64,000 nt of DNA from Helicobacter cetorum (GTDB lineage Bacteria; Campylobacterota; Campylobacteria; Campylobacterales; DZAY01): assembly GCA_022729735.1 (NCBI GenBank), contig DZAY01000003.1:1-64000 (forward strand). The letters run 5' to 3'. This document shows, in pieces, positions 9,409 to 17,232 of this stretch (positions are counted from its first letter, which is position 1; each line of letters opens with the position of its first letter). The notes under the pieces were generated by a model. That model was not told the origin of the DNA, did no database searches, and saw only the letters and a list, made by a program, of their open reading frames with translations. The translations under genes were made by a program, and so were the position numbers.

Positions 9409-9935
9409 AAAGAGCCTTTACACTATTTGAGTTGCTAATTGTTATTTTTATAATTTCAATTGTATATTCAGTAATATTTTCAAACTTTTTTATGAAAAAA
9501 GATGAAGTAAAACTGAAAGTTGATGGCTTAAAAGAGTATTTAATTTCATTAAATATTCCAAATAGTGGAATTAAATGTTTTAGAAATGATGAAGATTGTA
9601 ATGAGTGTTATCTATTTGTAGATGGAAATATTACAAAACAGAAAATAAAATTGAATTTAACTGATGTCAAAGTCTATAATTTTGATATTGAAGGAAATGA
9701 GTTAGAAGTCAAGTTTGGAAAATATAGAACAGATGTTATGAGTTTTGAAAAAGAGATATGTTTGGATTTTAGACTATTTAAAAATTTTTCATCATCAAAC
9801 TATATTTTAGAAAATGGTGGGGAATATATACTTTTTTTCTCAAGTTATCATAAACCATTTATTACAAAAGATTTTGAAGAAGCAAAAGAGCTATTTTTAG
9901 AGCAAGAAATTTTAGAAAAGTTGAGAAATTTATGA
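9405..9935 (+). CDS. Type IV pilin-like/pseudopilin protein
   Basis: The N-terminus KRAFTLFELLIVIFIISIV is a class III prepilin signal: a short positive leader, cleavage before FTLFE with the conserved Glu at +5, and a hydrophobic helix. The rest is a short globular part with a Cys-rich patch (CFRNDEDCNEC). Such proteins assemble into type II secretion or type IV pilus fibres after processing by a prepilin peptidase. Its GTG start overlaps the glycosyltransferase stop and its end overlaps the next pseudopilin-like gene, showing translational coupling. Exact class (GspH, I or J) is unclear. Confidence 0.75.
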   Translation: MKRAFTLFELLIVIFIISIVYSVIFSNFFMKKDEVKLKVDGLKEYLISLNIPNSGIKCFRNDEDCNECYLFVDGNITKQKIKLNLTDVKVYNFDIEGNELEVKFGKYRTDVMSFEKEICLDFRLFKNFSSSNYILENGGEYILFFSSYHKPFITKDFEEAKELFLEQEILEKLRNL

Positions 9936-10885
9936 AAAAAGGAATTGCACTTTTAGCCACTTTGGCAATTCTTGTATTAATATCTGTAATAGTTTCTCTA
10001 TCAGTTGAAAGGTCAAATGAGTTTGCTAAAAAAGATTATGCAAAATATATAATTCAACACAATACTCTTTTAAAAAATTTCATAGATACATTTGGACAAT
10101 TTGCAAAAGATATAAATGGTAGTGAAGCTCTATTTGAACTTACACTAATTCCAATTATATTAACTGATGAAAAAACAAATTTAACATTTAGTGCAAAAAT
10201 TGGCTCTAATTCAAATCTTTTAAATATTAATTGGCTTGTAAAAAAGTTAGATAACAATGAGAGTAATACATCTACTCAAAATCCATTTAACAAAAAAGAG
10301 TTTGAAATAAATAGTGATTTTTATACTATTTTAGAAAAAATTTTAAAAGATTATGATGTAGATAATATAACTCTGTTTATGAATTTACTACTTGATACTT
10401 TGGATAATAATCTGTTTGAGTTAGAGTATAGAAGTGAATTAGCACTATATGAGCGAAATTTTTTAAATGGAGAAATCAAAGGATTTAATCAATTTTCTAA
10501 AATTATTGATAGTTATATTTTAATAACTGGTGATTTAAATATAAATAGAGTTCCATGGGATAAATTAATATCATTTTCAAATAAAAAACTTGATTTTAAC
10601 TTTATAACTCCTGAACTTTTGAAATATTTAGTTACTGATTTGAGTAGTGTTGAGCTTTTTGAGCTAACAAATGAAAAGCTTATGAGTTATGATGAAGAAA
10701 GTATTAAAGAGTATTTGAGCGAAGAGCAGATAGAATTTTTGAAAAAATTTAATGTCTCATTTTTTGAACCAACTATAAAAATAGAATTTGAATATAGCAT
10801 AAATGATTTAAATGGTGATGCTATTTTGGAATATGGATTAAAAGATAAAAAAGTTACAATTTTAGAAACAAGGTTTCAACTATAA
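9932..10885 (+). CDS. GspK-like minor pseudopilin
   Basis: The N-terminus MKKGIALLATLAILVLISVIVSL resembles the leader and hydrophobic helix of GspK-type pseudopilins, which lack the usual Glu at +5, and is followed by an ExxN-containing helix (VERSNEFAKKDYAKYI). The remaining 270 residues have helical, Asn/Asp-rich content consistent with the large GspK globular domain. GspK caps the pseudopilus tip in type II secretion. It overlaps the upstream pseudopilin gene by four bases. No secretin or ATPase gene is in the window, so the machine would be encoded elsewhere. Confidence 0.6.
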   Translation: MKKGIALLATLAILVLISVIVSLSVERSNEFAKKDYAKYIIQHNTLLKNFIDTFGQFAKDINGSEALFELTLIPIILTDEKTNLTFSAKIGSNSNLLNINWLVKKLDNNESNTSTQNPFNKKEFEINSDFYTILEKILKDYDVDNITLFMNLLLDTLDNNLFELEYRSELALYERNFLNGEIKGFNQFSKIIDSYILITGDLNINRVPWDKLISFSNKKLDFNFITPELLKYLVTDLSSVELFELTNEKLMSYDEESIKEYLSEEQIEFLKKFNVSFFEPTIKIEFEYSINDLNGDAILEYGLKDKKVTILETRFQL

Positions 10886-10983
10886 ATTTAAAGTTACTAA
10901 ATGATTTCAAAATAGAAGATTTAAATTTTTATAAAGAAAACTCTATGTATAATCTTCAAAATTTATTTATAAAGGAAATTTAA

Positions 10984-11042
10984 TTGGACTCGTACGAACG
11001 GTATTTTTCTGCTACTCTTAACTCTTTTAATGGAGAGTCTAT
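10984..11042 (+). promoter_or_regulatory. Possible structured leader with two alternative hairpins before the CNNM gene
   Basis: The leader begins after AAGGA and can be read as a 22-codon ORF from a TTG, with rare codons TCG and CGG and a stop just inside the next gene. GACTC (10987-10991) can pair with GAGTC (11035-11039). Either of two ACTCT copies (11014-11018, 11021-11025) can instead pair with AGAGT (11034-11038), which overlaps the GGAG ribosome site of the CNNM gene. The two pairings exclude each other, as in a riboswitch or attenuator. The 8-base palindrome TCGTACGA lies at 10990-10997. Confidence 0.35.
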
Positions 11043-12068
11043 ATGTCTATGATGCTTTTTTACCTCTTTTTATCTTTGGCTTTATCTTTTTTGTGTTCTA
11101 TTTTAGAAGCTGTTTTACTATCTACAACTTCAACATTTATTGAGTTGAAGTCAAAAGAGAGTGAAGCTGGTGAAGTTTTGAAATTTGTAAAAAAAGATTT
11201 GGATAAATCTATTTCTGCAATTTTAACTATCAATACTTTTGCTCATACAATTGGTGCTGCTGGTGTTGGTGCTGAAGCTACAAAACTTTTTGGTGAAGCT
11301 TATATGGTAGCAATATCGATAATTTTAACTCTTTTAATTTTATATCTTTCAGAGATTTTACCAAAAACAATTGGTGCAACTCATTGGAGAAAATTAGCTA
11401 TTCCTTCAGCTTATGTAATTCGTGCAATGGTTTATGTTACATATCCTCTTATTTTTATATCTCTATATATTACGAAGCTTTTTTCAAAAAATAGAAAAGA
11501 GAATGAGATTACAAGAGAAGAGATTTTGGCTTTAAGTGAATTAGGTGAGCGAAATGGAGCAATTAGAGAAAAAGAGTTGGATTTAATTGAAAATCTACTG
11601 AATTTAAAAGATTACAAAGTTAGAGATATTTTAACTCCAAGAAGTGTGATTTTTGCTTTGCAAAAAGATATAACCATAAAAGAAGCTATAGATATACCAG
11701 ATTTAAATTCCCACTCAAGATTGCCAGTTTATGATAAAAATTTAGATGATTCTATTGGATTTGTATTTAGTCATAAAATATTAGAGAGCAAAATCAGAGG
11801 TGAAGATGATTTAAAAATAGAGAGTTTAGTTGTACCTATTTTTAAAATTTCAGAAAACATTCCTGTTGCAAAAGTGCTTGATATGTTTATACAACGAAAA
11901 GAGCATATGTTTTTAGTTGTAGATAAGTTTGGTCAAACAGAAGGTGTTGTCACTTTAGAAGATGCTATTGAGACACTTTTAGGAGTTGAGATAATGGATG
12001 AATTTGACAAAGTTGAAGATATGCAAACTTTTGCAAAAATGAAAATGAGAAGCCAACTTAAAGATTGA
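11043..12068 (+). CDS. CNNM/CorC-family transporter with CBS pair
   Basis: Inner-membrane protein of the DUF21/CNNM family, associated with Mg2+ or Co2+ efflux; older annotations say hemolysin. The first 145 residues hold about four hydrophobic segments, including the CNNM block LTINTFAHTIGAAGVGAEA and ILPKTIGATHW. A CBS pair follows from about residue 190 (VRDILTPRSVIFALQ, SHSRLPVYDKNLDDSIGFV and EGVVTLEDAIETLLG). There is no C-terminal CorC domain, so at 341 residues it is a short version. Its 3' end overlaps the convergent M23 gene by 11 bases. Confidence 0.9.
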   Translation: MSMMLFYLFLSLALSFLCSILEAVLLSTTSTFIELKSKESEAGEVLKFVKKDLDKSISAILTINTFAHTIGAAGVGAEATKLFGEAYMVAISIILTLLILYLSEILPKTIGATHWRKLAIPSAYVIRAMVYVTYPLIFISLYITKLFSKNRKENEITREEILALSELGERNGAIREKELDLIENLLNLKDYKVRDILTPRSVIFALQKDITIKEAIDIPDLNSHSRLPVYDKNLDDSIGFVFSHKILESKIRGEDDLKIESLVVPIFKISENIPVAKVLDMFIQRKEHMFLVVDKFGQTEGVVTLEDAIETLLGVEIMDEFDKVEDMQTFAKMKMRSQLKD

Positions 12069-12855
12069 AATTTATCAAACTCATTGGGTCAATTCTCTTT
12101 TTATTCCACTCTAATCCAAAGTGCAGATGAGCTCCCGTAGCTCTTCCACTTTTGCCAACCTCACCAATCTTTTCTCCAGCTTTTACAATATCCCCTTCTT
12201 TTACATCAATGCTATTTAAGTGCATATAAATACTCATAACTAAAGAACCATTATCTACTAAGATAGTTTTGCCACCAAAATATAAATCTCCAACTAAGAT
12301 AACTTTTCCACTACTGAAACTATAAATAGGAGTTCCAATTGGTGATGCTATATCTACTCCATTATGAGGAGCTTTTTTTACTCCATTCAAAACTCTTTGA
12401 CTTCCAAAAACACCACTTATTCTACCACTTTTAATTGGAGAACTGATATCAAACTTAAAAATTTGATTTGAAGAGTTTAAACTATCTTTTTTAGCTAAAA
12501 TCAAATCTCGCTCTTGCTTAATTCGCTCCATTGATGTTTTATCTGGATTTACTTTTTTATCATCTAAATTATTAATCACTTGAATATCATACTCTCTCGG
12601 TTTAACATCTAATATTTTTTCAAAAGTTCCACTTTTAGTATCAATTTTAAGCTTAAACTCTCCAACATCATCTCTATCAAATCCAAAAACAAAAGCACCA
12701 CTATTTAACTTTAATTCTCTACTATTTAGAGTTACTTTTGTAGCCCCCTTGCAATGCCCAATTATCATAGAGCCAGATTTAAGTTCCCCAACTAACTCCA
12801 ATTTACAGTTTGCAAATAGATTTATTGCAAAGAATAGTAAAATTAAAACTCTCAT
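12058..12855 (-). CDS. M23-family zinc metallopeptidase (LytM-like)
   Basis: Exported murein endopeptidase or its inactive-regulator relative. A signal peptide (MRVLILLFFAINLFA) is followed by a strand-rich domain to about residue 130, then the LytM domain. Zinc ligands are visible as HNGVD (HxxxD) and the HLHFG motif near the C-terminus, with YMHL also present, so catalytic residues look intact. This argues for real peptidoglycan cleavage, possibly in cell shape or division. Its ATG overlaps the nadA stop by four bases, so it is co-transcribed with nadA. Confidence 0.9.
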   Translation of the reverse strand: MRVLILLFFAINLFANCKLELVGELKSGSMIIGHCKGATKVTLNSRELKLNSGAFVFGFDRDDVGEFKLKIDTKSGTFEKILDVKPREYDIQVINNLDDKKVNPDKTSMERIKQERDLILAKKDSLNSSNQIFKFDISSPIKSGRISGVFGSQRVLNGVKKAPHNGVDIASPIGTPIYSFSSGKVILVGDLYFGGKTILVDNGSLVMSIYMHLNSIDVKEGDIVKAGEKIGEVGKSGRATGAHLHFGLEWNKKRIDPMSLINFNL

Positions 12856-13841
12856 TGAATTTCTAACATTCGCTCAAGTGCAATATTTGCCCATTTTGCA
12901 ACTTCATTATCTACAAAAATTTCTCCAATATATTTACCACTTTCGATAGATTTCAAACTGTTATATAAATCTTTTATCGTTGTTTCATTCATAGTTGGGC
13001 ATTCTGGTTTTGTAGAAGAGAGTATAAAACAATTCTCTTTTCGTAACCTATTTACTAAATTAAACTCTGTTCCAACTGCAATTTTTTGACTATTTGGAAT
13101 AGTTTTTACAAAATTTAAAATTTGACTTGTAGAGCCAACAAAATCAGCCATTTTAACTACATCAGGAGAACATTCAGGATGAACTACTATTAAAATATCA
13201 CTATATTTTTCTCTAAAAAATTCAACATCTTCTACACTAAATAGTTGATGAATTGAGCAAAATCCATCATAACATATTACATCTACAGTTTTTGGATTAA
13301 TTCCATCACCAACTACACATGAAGTTAAATTTAATGAATTTGCAATATTTATACCTAAACATCTATCAGGCATAAAAAATATCTTTTTTCCACTATCCAA
13401 TGCTTTTTGTGTAACTTTTTTAGCATTTGAACTCGTGCAAATCATACCGCCAAGCTTTGCAACTTCAGCTTTTATATCAGCATTTGAATTTATATATGTG
13501 ATTGGAAATAGCTCTTCTTTTACTAATCCAAAACTTTCAATATAAGATATGGCTTTTTTAAAACCATCTAAATCTATCATTTTTGCCATTGCACAACAAG
13601 CAATTTTAGGCATTAAAACTCTTTTTGTAGGATTTAAAATCTTTACACTTTGTCCCATAAAACCAACACCACAAAAAACTATATTATCTTTTGCTTCATT
13701 AATGGCTTTTCTACTAAGCTCTAAAGAGTCTCCAACAATATCAGCTAAATAAAAAACCTCATCTCTTTGATAATAGTGAGCCAAAACTGTAACATCTAAA
13801 TTCCGCTTTAATTTCTCTATTTCTTTTCTTAACTCTATCAA
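12852..13841 (-). CDS. nadA: Quinolinate synthase
   Basis: Condenses iminoaspartate with dihydroxyacetone phosphate to quinolinate in NAD synthesis, using a [4Fe-4S] cluster. Diagnostic blocks are VLAHYYQRDEV, FCGVGFMGQSVKIL, MPDRCLGIN, and HPECSPDVVKMAD, with candidate cluster Cys in the CCAMAKMIDL, ICYDGFCSIHQ and CPTMNETT regions. The ORF track starts at 13868, but a TATAAT on the minus strand overlaps that ATG, so I prefer the TTG at 13841, which has AAGGGG eight bases upstream and gives 329 residues beginning LIELRKEIEKL. The M23 gene follows with a four-base overlap. Confidence 0.93.
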   Translation of the reverse strand: MIELRKEIEKLKRNLDVTVLAHYYQRDEVFYLADIVGDSLELSRKAINEAKDNIVFCGVGFMGQSVKILNPTKRVLMPKIACCAMAKMIDLDGFKKAISYIESFGLVKEELFPITYINSNADIKAEVAKLGGMICTSSNAKKVTQKALDSGKKIFFMPDRCLGINIANSLNLTSCVVGDGINPKTVDVICYDGFCSIHQLFSVEDVEFFREKYSDILIVVHPECSPDVVKMADFVGSTSQILNFVKTIPNSQKIAVGTEFNLVNRLRKENCFILSSTKPECPTMNETTIKDLYNSLKSIESGKYIGEIFVDNEVAKWANIALERMLEIQ

Positions 13842-13866
13842 GCTAAAAACCCCTTTTTTTAAAGAC

Positions 13867-13872
13867 ATTATA
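13867..13872 (-). promoter_or_regulatory. -10 element of the nadA promoter
   Basis: The minus strand reads TATAAT here, with TTGTAG 17 bases upstream as a plausible -35. Because it overlaps the ATG at 13868, transcription should start inside the annotated N-terminus, which supports the downstream TTG as the true nadA start. Confidence 0.55.
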
Positions 13873-13922
13873 ACAAAGTTTGAGATAAACTACAAAAATA
13901 AAACTGAAAATTAGGGGTTTTT

Positions 13923-14546
13923 GTGGAGCTATTATCAAATATAAATATGGTTTTTTATTTGAGTGCATATTTAGCTGGAGGTATTCCATTTGGCTATATA
14001 CTTGCAAAACAGTTTGCAAATGTAAATATCAAAGAAGCTGGAAGTGGAAATATTGGTGCTACAAATGTATTACGAGTTGTGAAAGAAAAAGACCCAAAAT
14101 TAGCTAAAAAGTTAAGTATTGCAACACTTGCTCTTGATGCACTAAAAGGTTTTTTAGTTCTTTTAATTGGATACTTCTTAAATATTCCAATTGAAACTAT
14201 GTGGGGAGTTGCTATTTTAGCAGTAGTTGGGCATTGCTTTAGTCCATTTCTATTTTTTGAAGGTGGAAAAGGTGTTGCAACTGGAGTTGGAGTATTAGCT
14301 TTTATGTTACCAATTCATACTTTAATTGCTTTTATCATTTGGGCAGTTTTTGCAAAACTATTTAAAATATCATCATTAGCTTCTCTTTTTGGACTTTTAT
14401 CTGTGCTTATATCTATCCATTTTATAGATAGCTCACTAAATAGCATTGATAGTTTTGCTCCAATTTATATAATTGCTTTTATAATATTTTATAAACATAT
14501 TCCAAATATTATTCGTTTGTTTTCAAAAAAAGAGGGAGCTGTGTGA
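13923..14546 (+). CDS. plsY: Glycerol-3-phosphate acyltransferase PlsY
   Basis: Inner-membrane enzyme that transfers acyl groups from acyl-phosphate to glycerol-3-phosphate, the first step of phospholipid synthesis. Signature loops are GSGNIGATNVLR (residues about 37-48) and FEGGKGVATGVG (about 115-126), with FGYILAK near residue 23. About five membrane helices fit the family, as do 207 residues. Translation starts at GTG after TAGGGG. The gene is divergent from nadA across a short gap and overlaps folB by four bases. Confidence 0.95.
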   Translation: MELLSNINMVFYLSAYLAGGIPFGYILAKQFANVNIKEAGSGNIGATNVLRVVKEKDPKLAKKLSIATLALDALKGFLVLLIGYFLNIPIETMWGVAILAVVGHCFSPFLFFEGGKGVATGVGVLAFMLPIHTLIAFIIWAVFAKLFKISSLASLFGLLSVLISIHFIDSSLNSIDSFAPIYIIAFIIFYKHIPNIIRLFSKKEGAV

Positions 14547-14872
14547 GACTATCTATTACTATAAATGATTTGGAATTAAGAACTATTATTGGTGTTTTGG
14601 ATTTTGAGAGGAAAAATGCACAAAGAGTTATTTTAAATATAAAACTCTCTTACTACTATACAAATGAGTATATAAATTATGTAGATATAAAAGAGCTTGT
14701 AAAAAGTGCAATGACAGAAAATAGATACTATTTATTAGAAGAAGCTTTAATAGATATATCAAATCTATTAAAATTAGAATTTCCAAATATTGAAACAGTT
14801 TATATATCTATTAAAAAACCTGATATTTTAGATGATTGTAATGTTGGAGTTGAAATAGATAGGGAGTTTTAA
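14543..14872 (+). CDS. folB: Dihydroneopterin aldolase
   Basis: Small folate-pathway enzyme that cleaves dihydroneopterin to hydroxymethyl-dihydropterin and glycolaldehyde. The N-terminal block SITINDLELRTIIGVLDFERKN matches the FolB start, where xxIGVxxxER is conserved, and SIKKPDILDDCNVGVEID is the typical C-terminal strand with the conserved Lys. At 109 residues it is a little short but normal. Its GTG start overlaps the plsY stop, indicating coupling between an unrelated lipid and folate gene pair. Confidence 0.85.
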   Translation: MRLSITINDLELRTIIGVLDFERKNAQRVILNIKLSYYYTNEYINYVDIKELVKSAMTENRYYLLEEALIDISNLLKLEFPNIETVYISIKKPDILDDCNVGVEIDREF

Positions 14873-14935
14873 AAAAAATTTTATATATCTGAAAAAAAAT
14901 TTAAAAAAAACTACTTTAAAACTTAAAATGTGTGA

Positions 14936-14941
14936 TATAAT
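14936..14941 (+). promoter_or_regulatory. -10 element before the two-component operon
   Basis: TGTGATATAAT forms an extended -10 32 bases before the response regulator ATG, preceded by A- and T-rich tracts without a good -35. It probably drives the regulator-kinase pair. Confidence 0.55.
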
Positions 14942-14973
14942 TTCCCTCAAATTTAAGAATAAGAGGGAGATGT

Positions 14974-15645
14974 ATGAGGATACTAATTATTGAAGATGAA
15001 TTAACTCTTAATAGAACTTTGGCAGAAGGTTTAAATGAGTATGGGTATCAAACTGATGTTGCAGAAAGCTTAAAAGATGGTGAATATTATATCAGCATTA
15101 GAAACTATGATTTAGTAATAGCTGATTGGATGTTGCCAGATGGCGATGGAATTGATATTATTTCTCAAATAAAATCAAAATCTCCACGAACAGCTGTTTT
15201 AATTCTTTCAGCAAGAGATGATAAAGAGAGTGAAATAGAAGCATTAAAAGCTGGAGCAGATGATTATATCAAAAAACCTTTTGATTTTGATGTATTAGTT
15301 GCAAGAGCAGAAGCAAGACTTAGATTTGGTGGTTCTAATGTTTTAGAAATTGGTGATTTAGTTATAAATCCAGATGAAGAAAAAATCACTCACAAAGGTA
15401 TCGAAATTGAGCTAAAAGGAAAACCATTTGAAGTTTTAACACATTTAGCAAGACACAGAGACCAAATAGTTTCAAAAGAGCAGTTATTAGATGCAATTTG
15501 GGAAGAGCCAGAGCTTGTAACTCCAAATGTAATTGAAGTTGCAATTAATCAAATTAGACAAAAAATGGATAAACCACTAAATATTTCAACAATTGAGACA
15601 GTTAGAAGAAGAGGTTATAGATTTTGCTATCCGAAAGGAGCATAA
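14974..15645 (+). CDS. OmpR-family response regulator
   Basis: DNA-binding output protein of a two-component system. The receiver domain (1-115) has the acidic pair EDE near the start, phospho-acceptor Asp in DWMLPDGDG (about residue 51) and the conserved Lys in DYIKKPF. The C-terminal winged helix (about 125-220) includes GKPFEVLTHLARH, the recognition region NVIEVAINQIRQKMD and the wing TVRRRGYRF. It overlaps the sensor kinase gene by 22 bases. The stimulus is unknown. Start ATG follows AGAGGGAG. Confidence 0.93.
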   Translation: MRILIIEDELTLNRTLAEGLNEYGYQTDVAESLKDGEYYISIRNYDLVIADWMLPDGDGIDIISQIKSKSPRTAVLILSARDDKESEIEALKAGADDYIKKPFDFDVLVARAEARLRFGGSNVLEIGDLVINPDEEKITHKGIEIELKGKPFEVLTHLARHRDQIVSKEQLLDAIWEEPELVTPNVIEVAINQIRQKMDKPLNISTIETVRRRGYRFCYPKGA

Positions 15646-16913
15646 GAGGGGAATTTATAAAGCAATTGGTTGTAGCTTCGGTTGCACTAATTGCCATATT
15701 TTCTCTTATTTTATATGGCTATATCAAAAGCTCATTTCTTCAAGAGATTGAAGTTGCTTTATTAGAACAAGCCAAAACTATATCAATATCTAATAAAAAC
15801 TATACAGAAGGAACTGTGATAGATGTAACTGATATAAACTCTATCATAAGTAGCACACTGTCTATAAAAATTCAAAAAATTGATAATTTAAAAAAATTTG
15901 TAACTGTATCTACTTATAAAATGAATAAAAAAGATTTTTTTCAACTTATCTATCCTTATAATTTAAATGATGGACTATATTTAGTTATAATAAAAGATAT
16001 AACGAGTGTAAATAAATTTTTAAATAGAATTTTAAACAGTATATTAATTATCAATATAGCATTTTTAATTCTCATTATAATTTATGCAATAATGCTCTCA
16101 AATACACTTCTCAAACCAATAACTTCACTAACTAAAAAACTTACAAAAATGAATGAGAAAATGTTAAAATCAATAGAAATTCCAAATTTGCCAATAGAAT
16201 TTGTTGGACTTGCAAACTCTATCAATAGATTAATTATGAGACTTGATACATTTATAAAATATCAAAAAGAGCTTTTTATTGGATTAGCACATGAGCTAAA
16301 AACACCTTTAGCTGTTATGAAACTTAAGAATGAAGTAACTTTAATAAAAAAAAGAGAAGAAGATAAATATATTGAAGCCATAAAGTTAAATATAAGTAGT
16401 ATTAATGATATGAATAAGATGATAGGAAATATTTTAGAAATTGGAAGACAAGAAAGTGACCAATTTGAAGAACATGTTGAGATAGATTTAATCTCATTTC
16501 TTCAAAAAAAAGGTGAAGATTTTAAACTTTTAGCAAAAAGTGAAAATAAAAACTTAACAATAAACTTATCACCTCAAAAGCTAAATATCTCAATTCAACC
16601 AACTTTATTAACTCATATAATCCAAAATTTTCTTCAAAATGCGATTAAATTTACACCAGAAGGTAAAAATATAACTTTAGATGGTAAAGTAGATGGTAAA
16701 TCATATATTATAAGTGTAATTGATGAAGGTTGTGGAATTAAAGATGGATTAGATATATTTGCACCATTTAAGAGAGCTGGAGAAAAAAGTGGAACAGGAC
16801 TTGGACTATTTTTGGCAAAAAATGCTTCGGAAGCTATGAATGCAGAAATAAGTGTAAAAAATAGAGATGATGGAGTTAGTGGAGCTATTGCAAAAGTTAC
16901 ACTAAAATTGTAA
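15624..16913 (+). CDS. Membrane sensor histidine kinase
   Basis: Partner of the preceding regulator. Membrane helix 1 is about residues 15-33, followed by a short periplasmic sensor of about 100 residues and helix 2 at about 137-157, then a HAMP-like linker. The phospho-acceptor His is in GLAHELKTPLAVMKLKNE (about 220); ATP-binding boxes are NFLQNAIKFTPEGK, DEGCGIKDG and GTGLGLFLAK. The start is uncertain: TTG at 15624 lies inside the regulator gene, while TTG at 15666 is another option; AGGAG sits at 15636 with no ideal start after it. The signal is not recognisable. Confidence 0.9.
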   Translation: MLSERSIRGEFIKQLVVASVALIAIFSLILYGYIKSSFLQEIEVALLEQAKTISISNKNYTEGTVIDVTDINSIISSTLSIKIQKIDNLKKFVTVSTYKMNKKDFFQLIYPYNLNDGLYLVIIKDITSVNKFLNRILNSILIINIAFLILIIIYAIMLSNTLLKPITSLTKKLTKMNEKMLKSIEIPNLPIEFVGLANSINRLIMRLDTFIKYQKELFIGLAHELKTPLAVMKLKNEVTLIKKREEDKYIEAIKLNISSINDMNKMIGNILEIGRQESDQFEEHVEIDLISFLQKKGEDFKLLAKSENKNLTINLSPQKLNISIQPTLLTHIIQNFLQNAIKFTPEGKNITLDGKVDGKSYIISVIDEGCGIKDGLDIFAPFKRAGEKSGTGLGLFLAKNASEAMNAEISVKNRDDGVSGAIAKVTLKL

Positions 16914-16978
16914 TTTAAATAAAAAATAAGTTAATTTAGGATAAAAATTGTTGATTAAATTTATAAAAAGGAGAGTTT

Positions 16979-17230
16979 ATGTCTTTAATGATAATTGAGG
17001 ATTGTATTGCATGTGATGCTTGTAGAGAAGAGTGTCCTAATGAAGCTATTGAAGAAGGAGAGCCAATTTATATTATTGACCCAGATAGATGCACAGAGTG
17101 TTATGGGCATTATGATGAGCCAGCATGTATTGGAGTTTGTCCAGTTGATTGTATTGTTCCAGACCCAAATAATGTTGAAACAATTGAGGAGTTAAAACTA
17201 AAATTTGAACAGTTACAAAGTGATGAATAG
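16979..17230 (+). CDS. YfhL-type 2[4Fe-4S] ferredoxin
   Basis: Small soluble electron carrier. The first cluster motif is CIACDACREECP (residues about 9-20). The second is CTECYGHYDEPACIGVCP, whose long insertion between Cys residues is typical of the Alvin/YfhL class of ferredoxins with very low and unequal potentials. At 83 residues it has the usual C-terminal helix (TIEELKLKFEQLQ). It is preceded by AAAGGAGAG and followed two bases later by ppx/gppA. The redox partner is unknown. Confidence 0.92.
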   Translation: MSLMIIEDCIACDACREECPNEAIEEGEPIYIIDPDRCTECYGHYDEPACIGVCPVDCIVPDPNNVETIEELKLKFEQLQSDE

Positions 17231-17232
17231 TT

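Noticed and set aside
16995-17195. ORF overlapping the ferredoxin gene in another frame
   Set aside because: The ferredoxin frame has both cluster motifs and a ribosome site; this frame has none.
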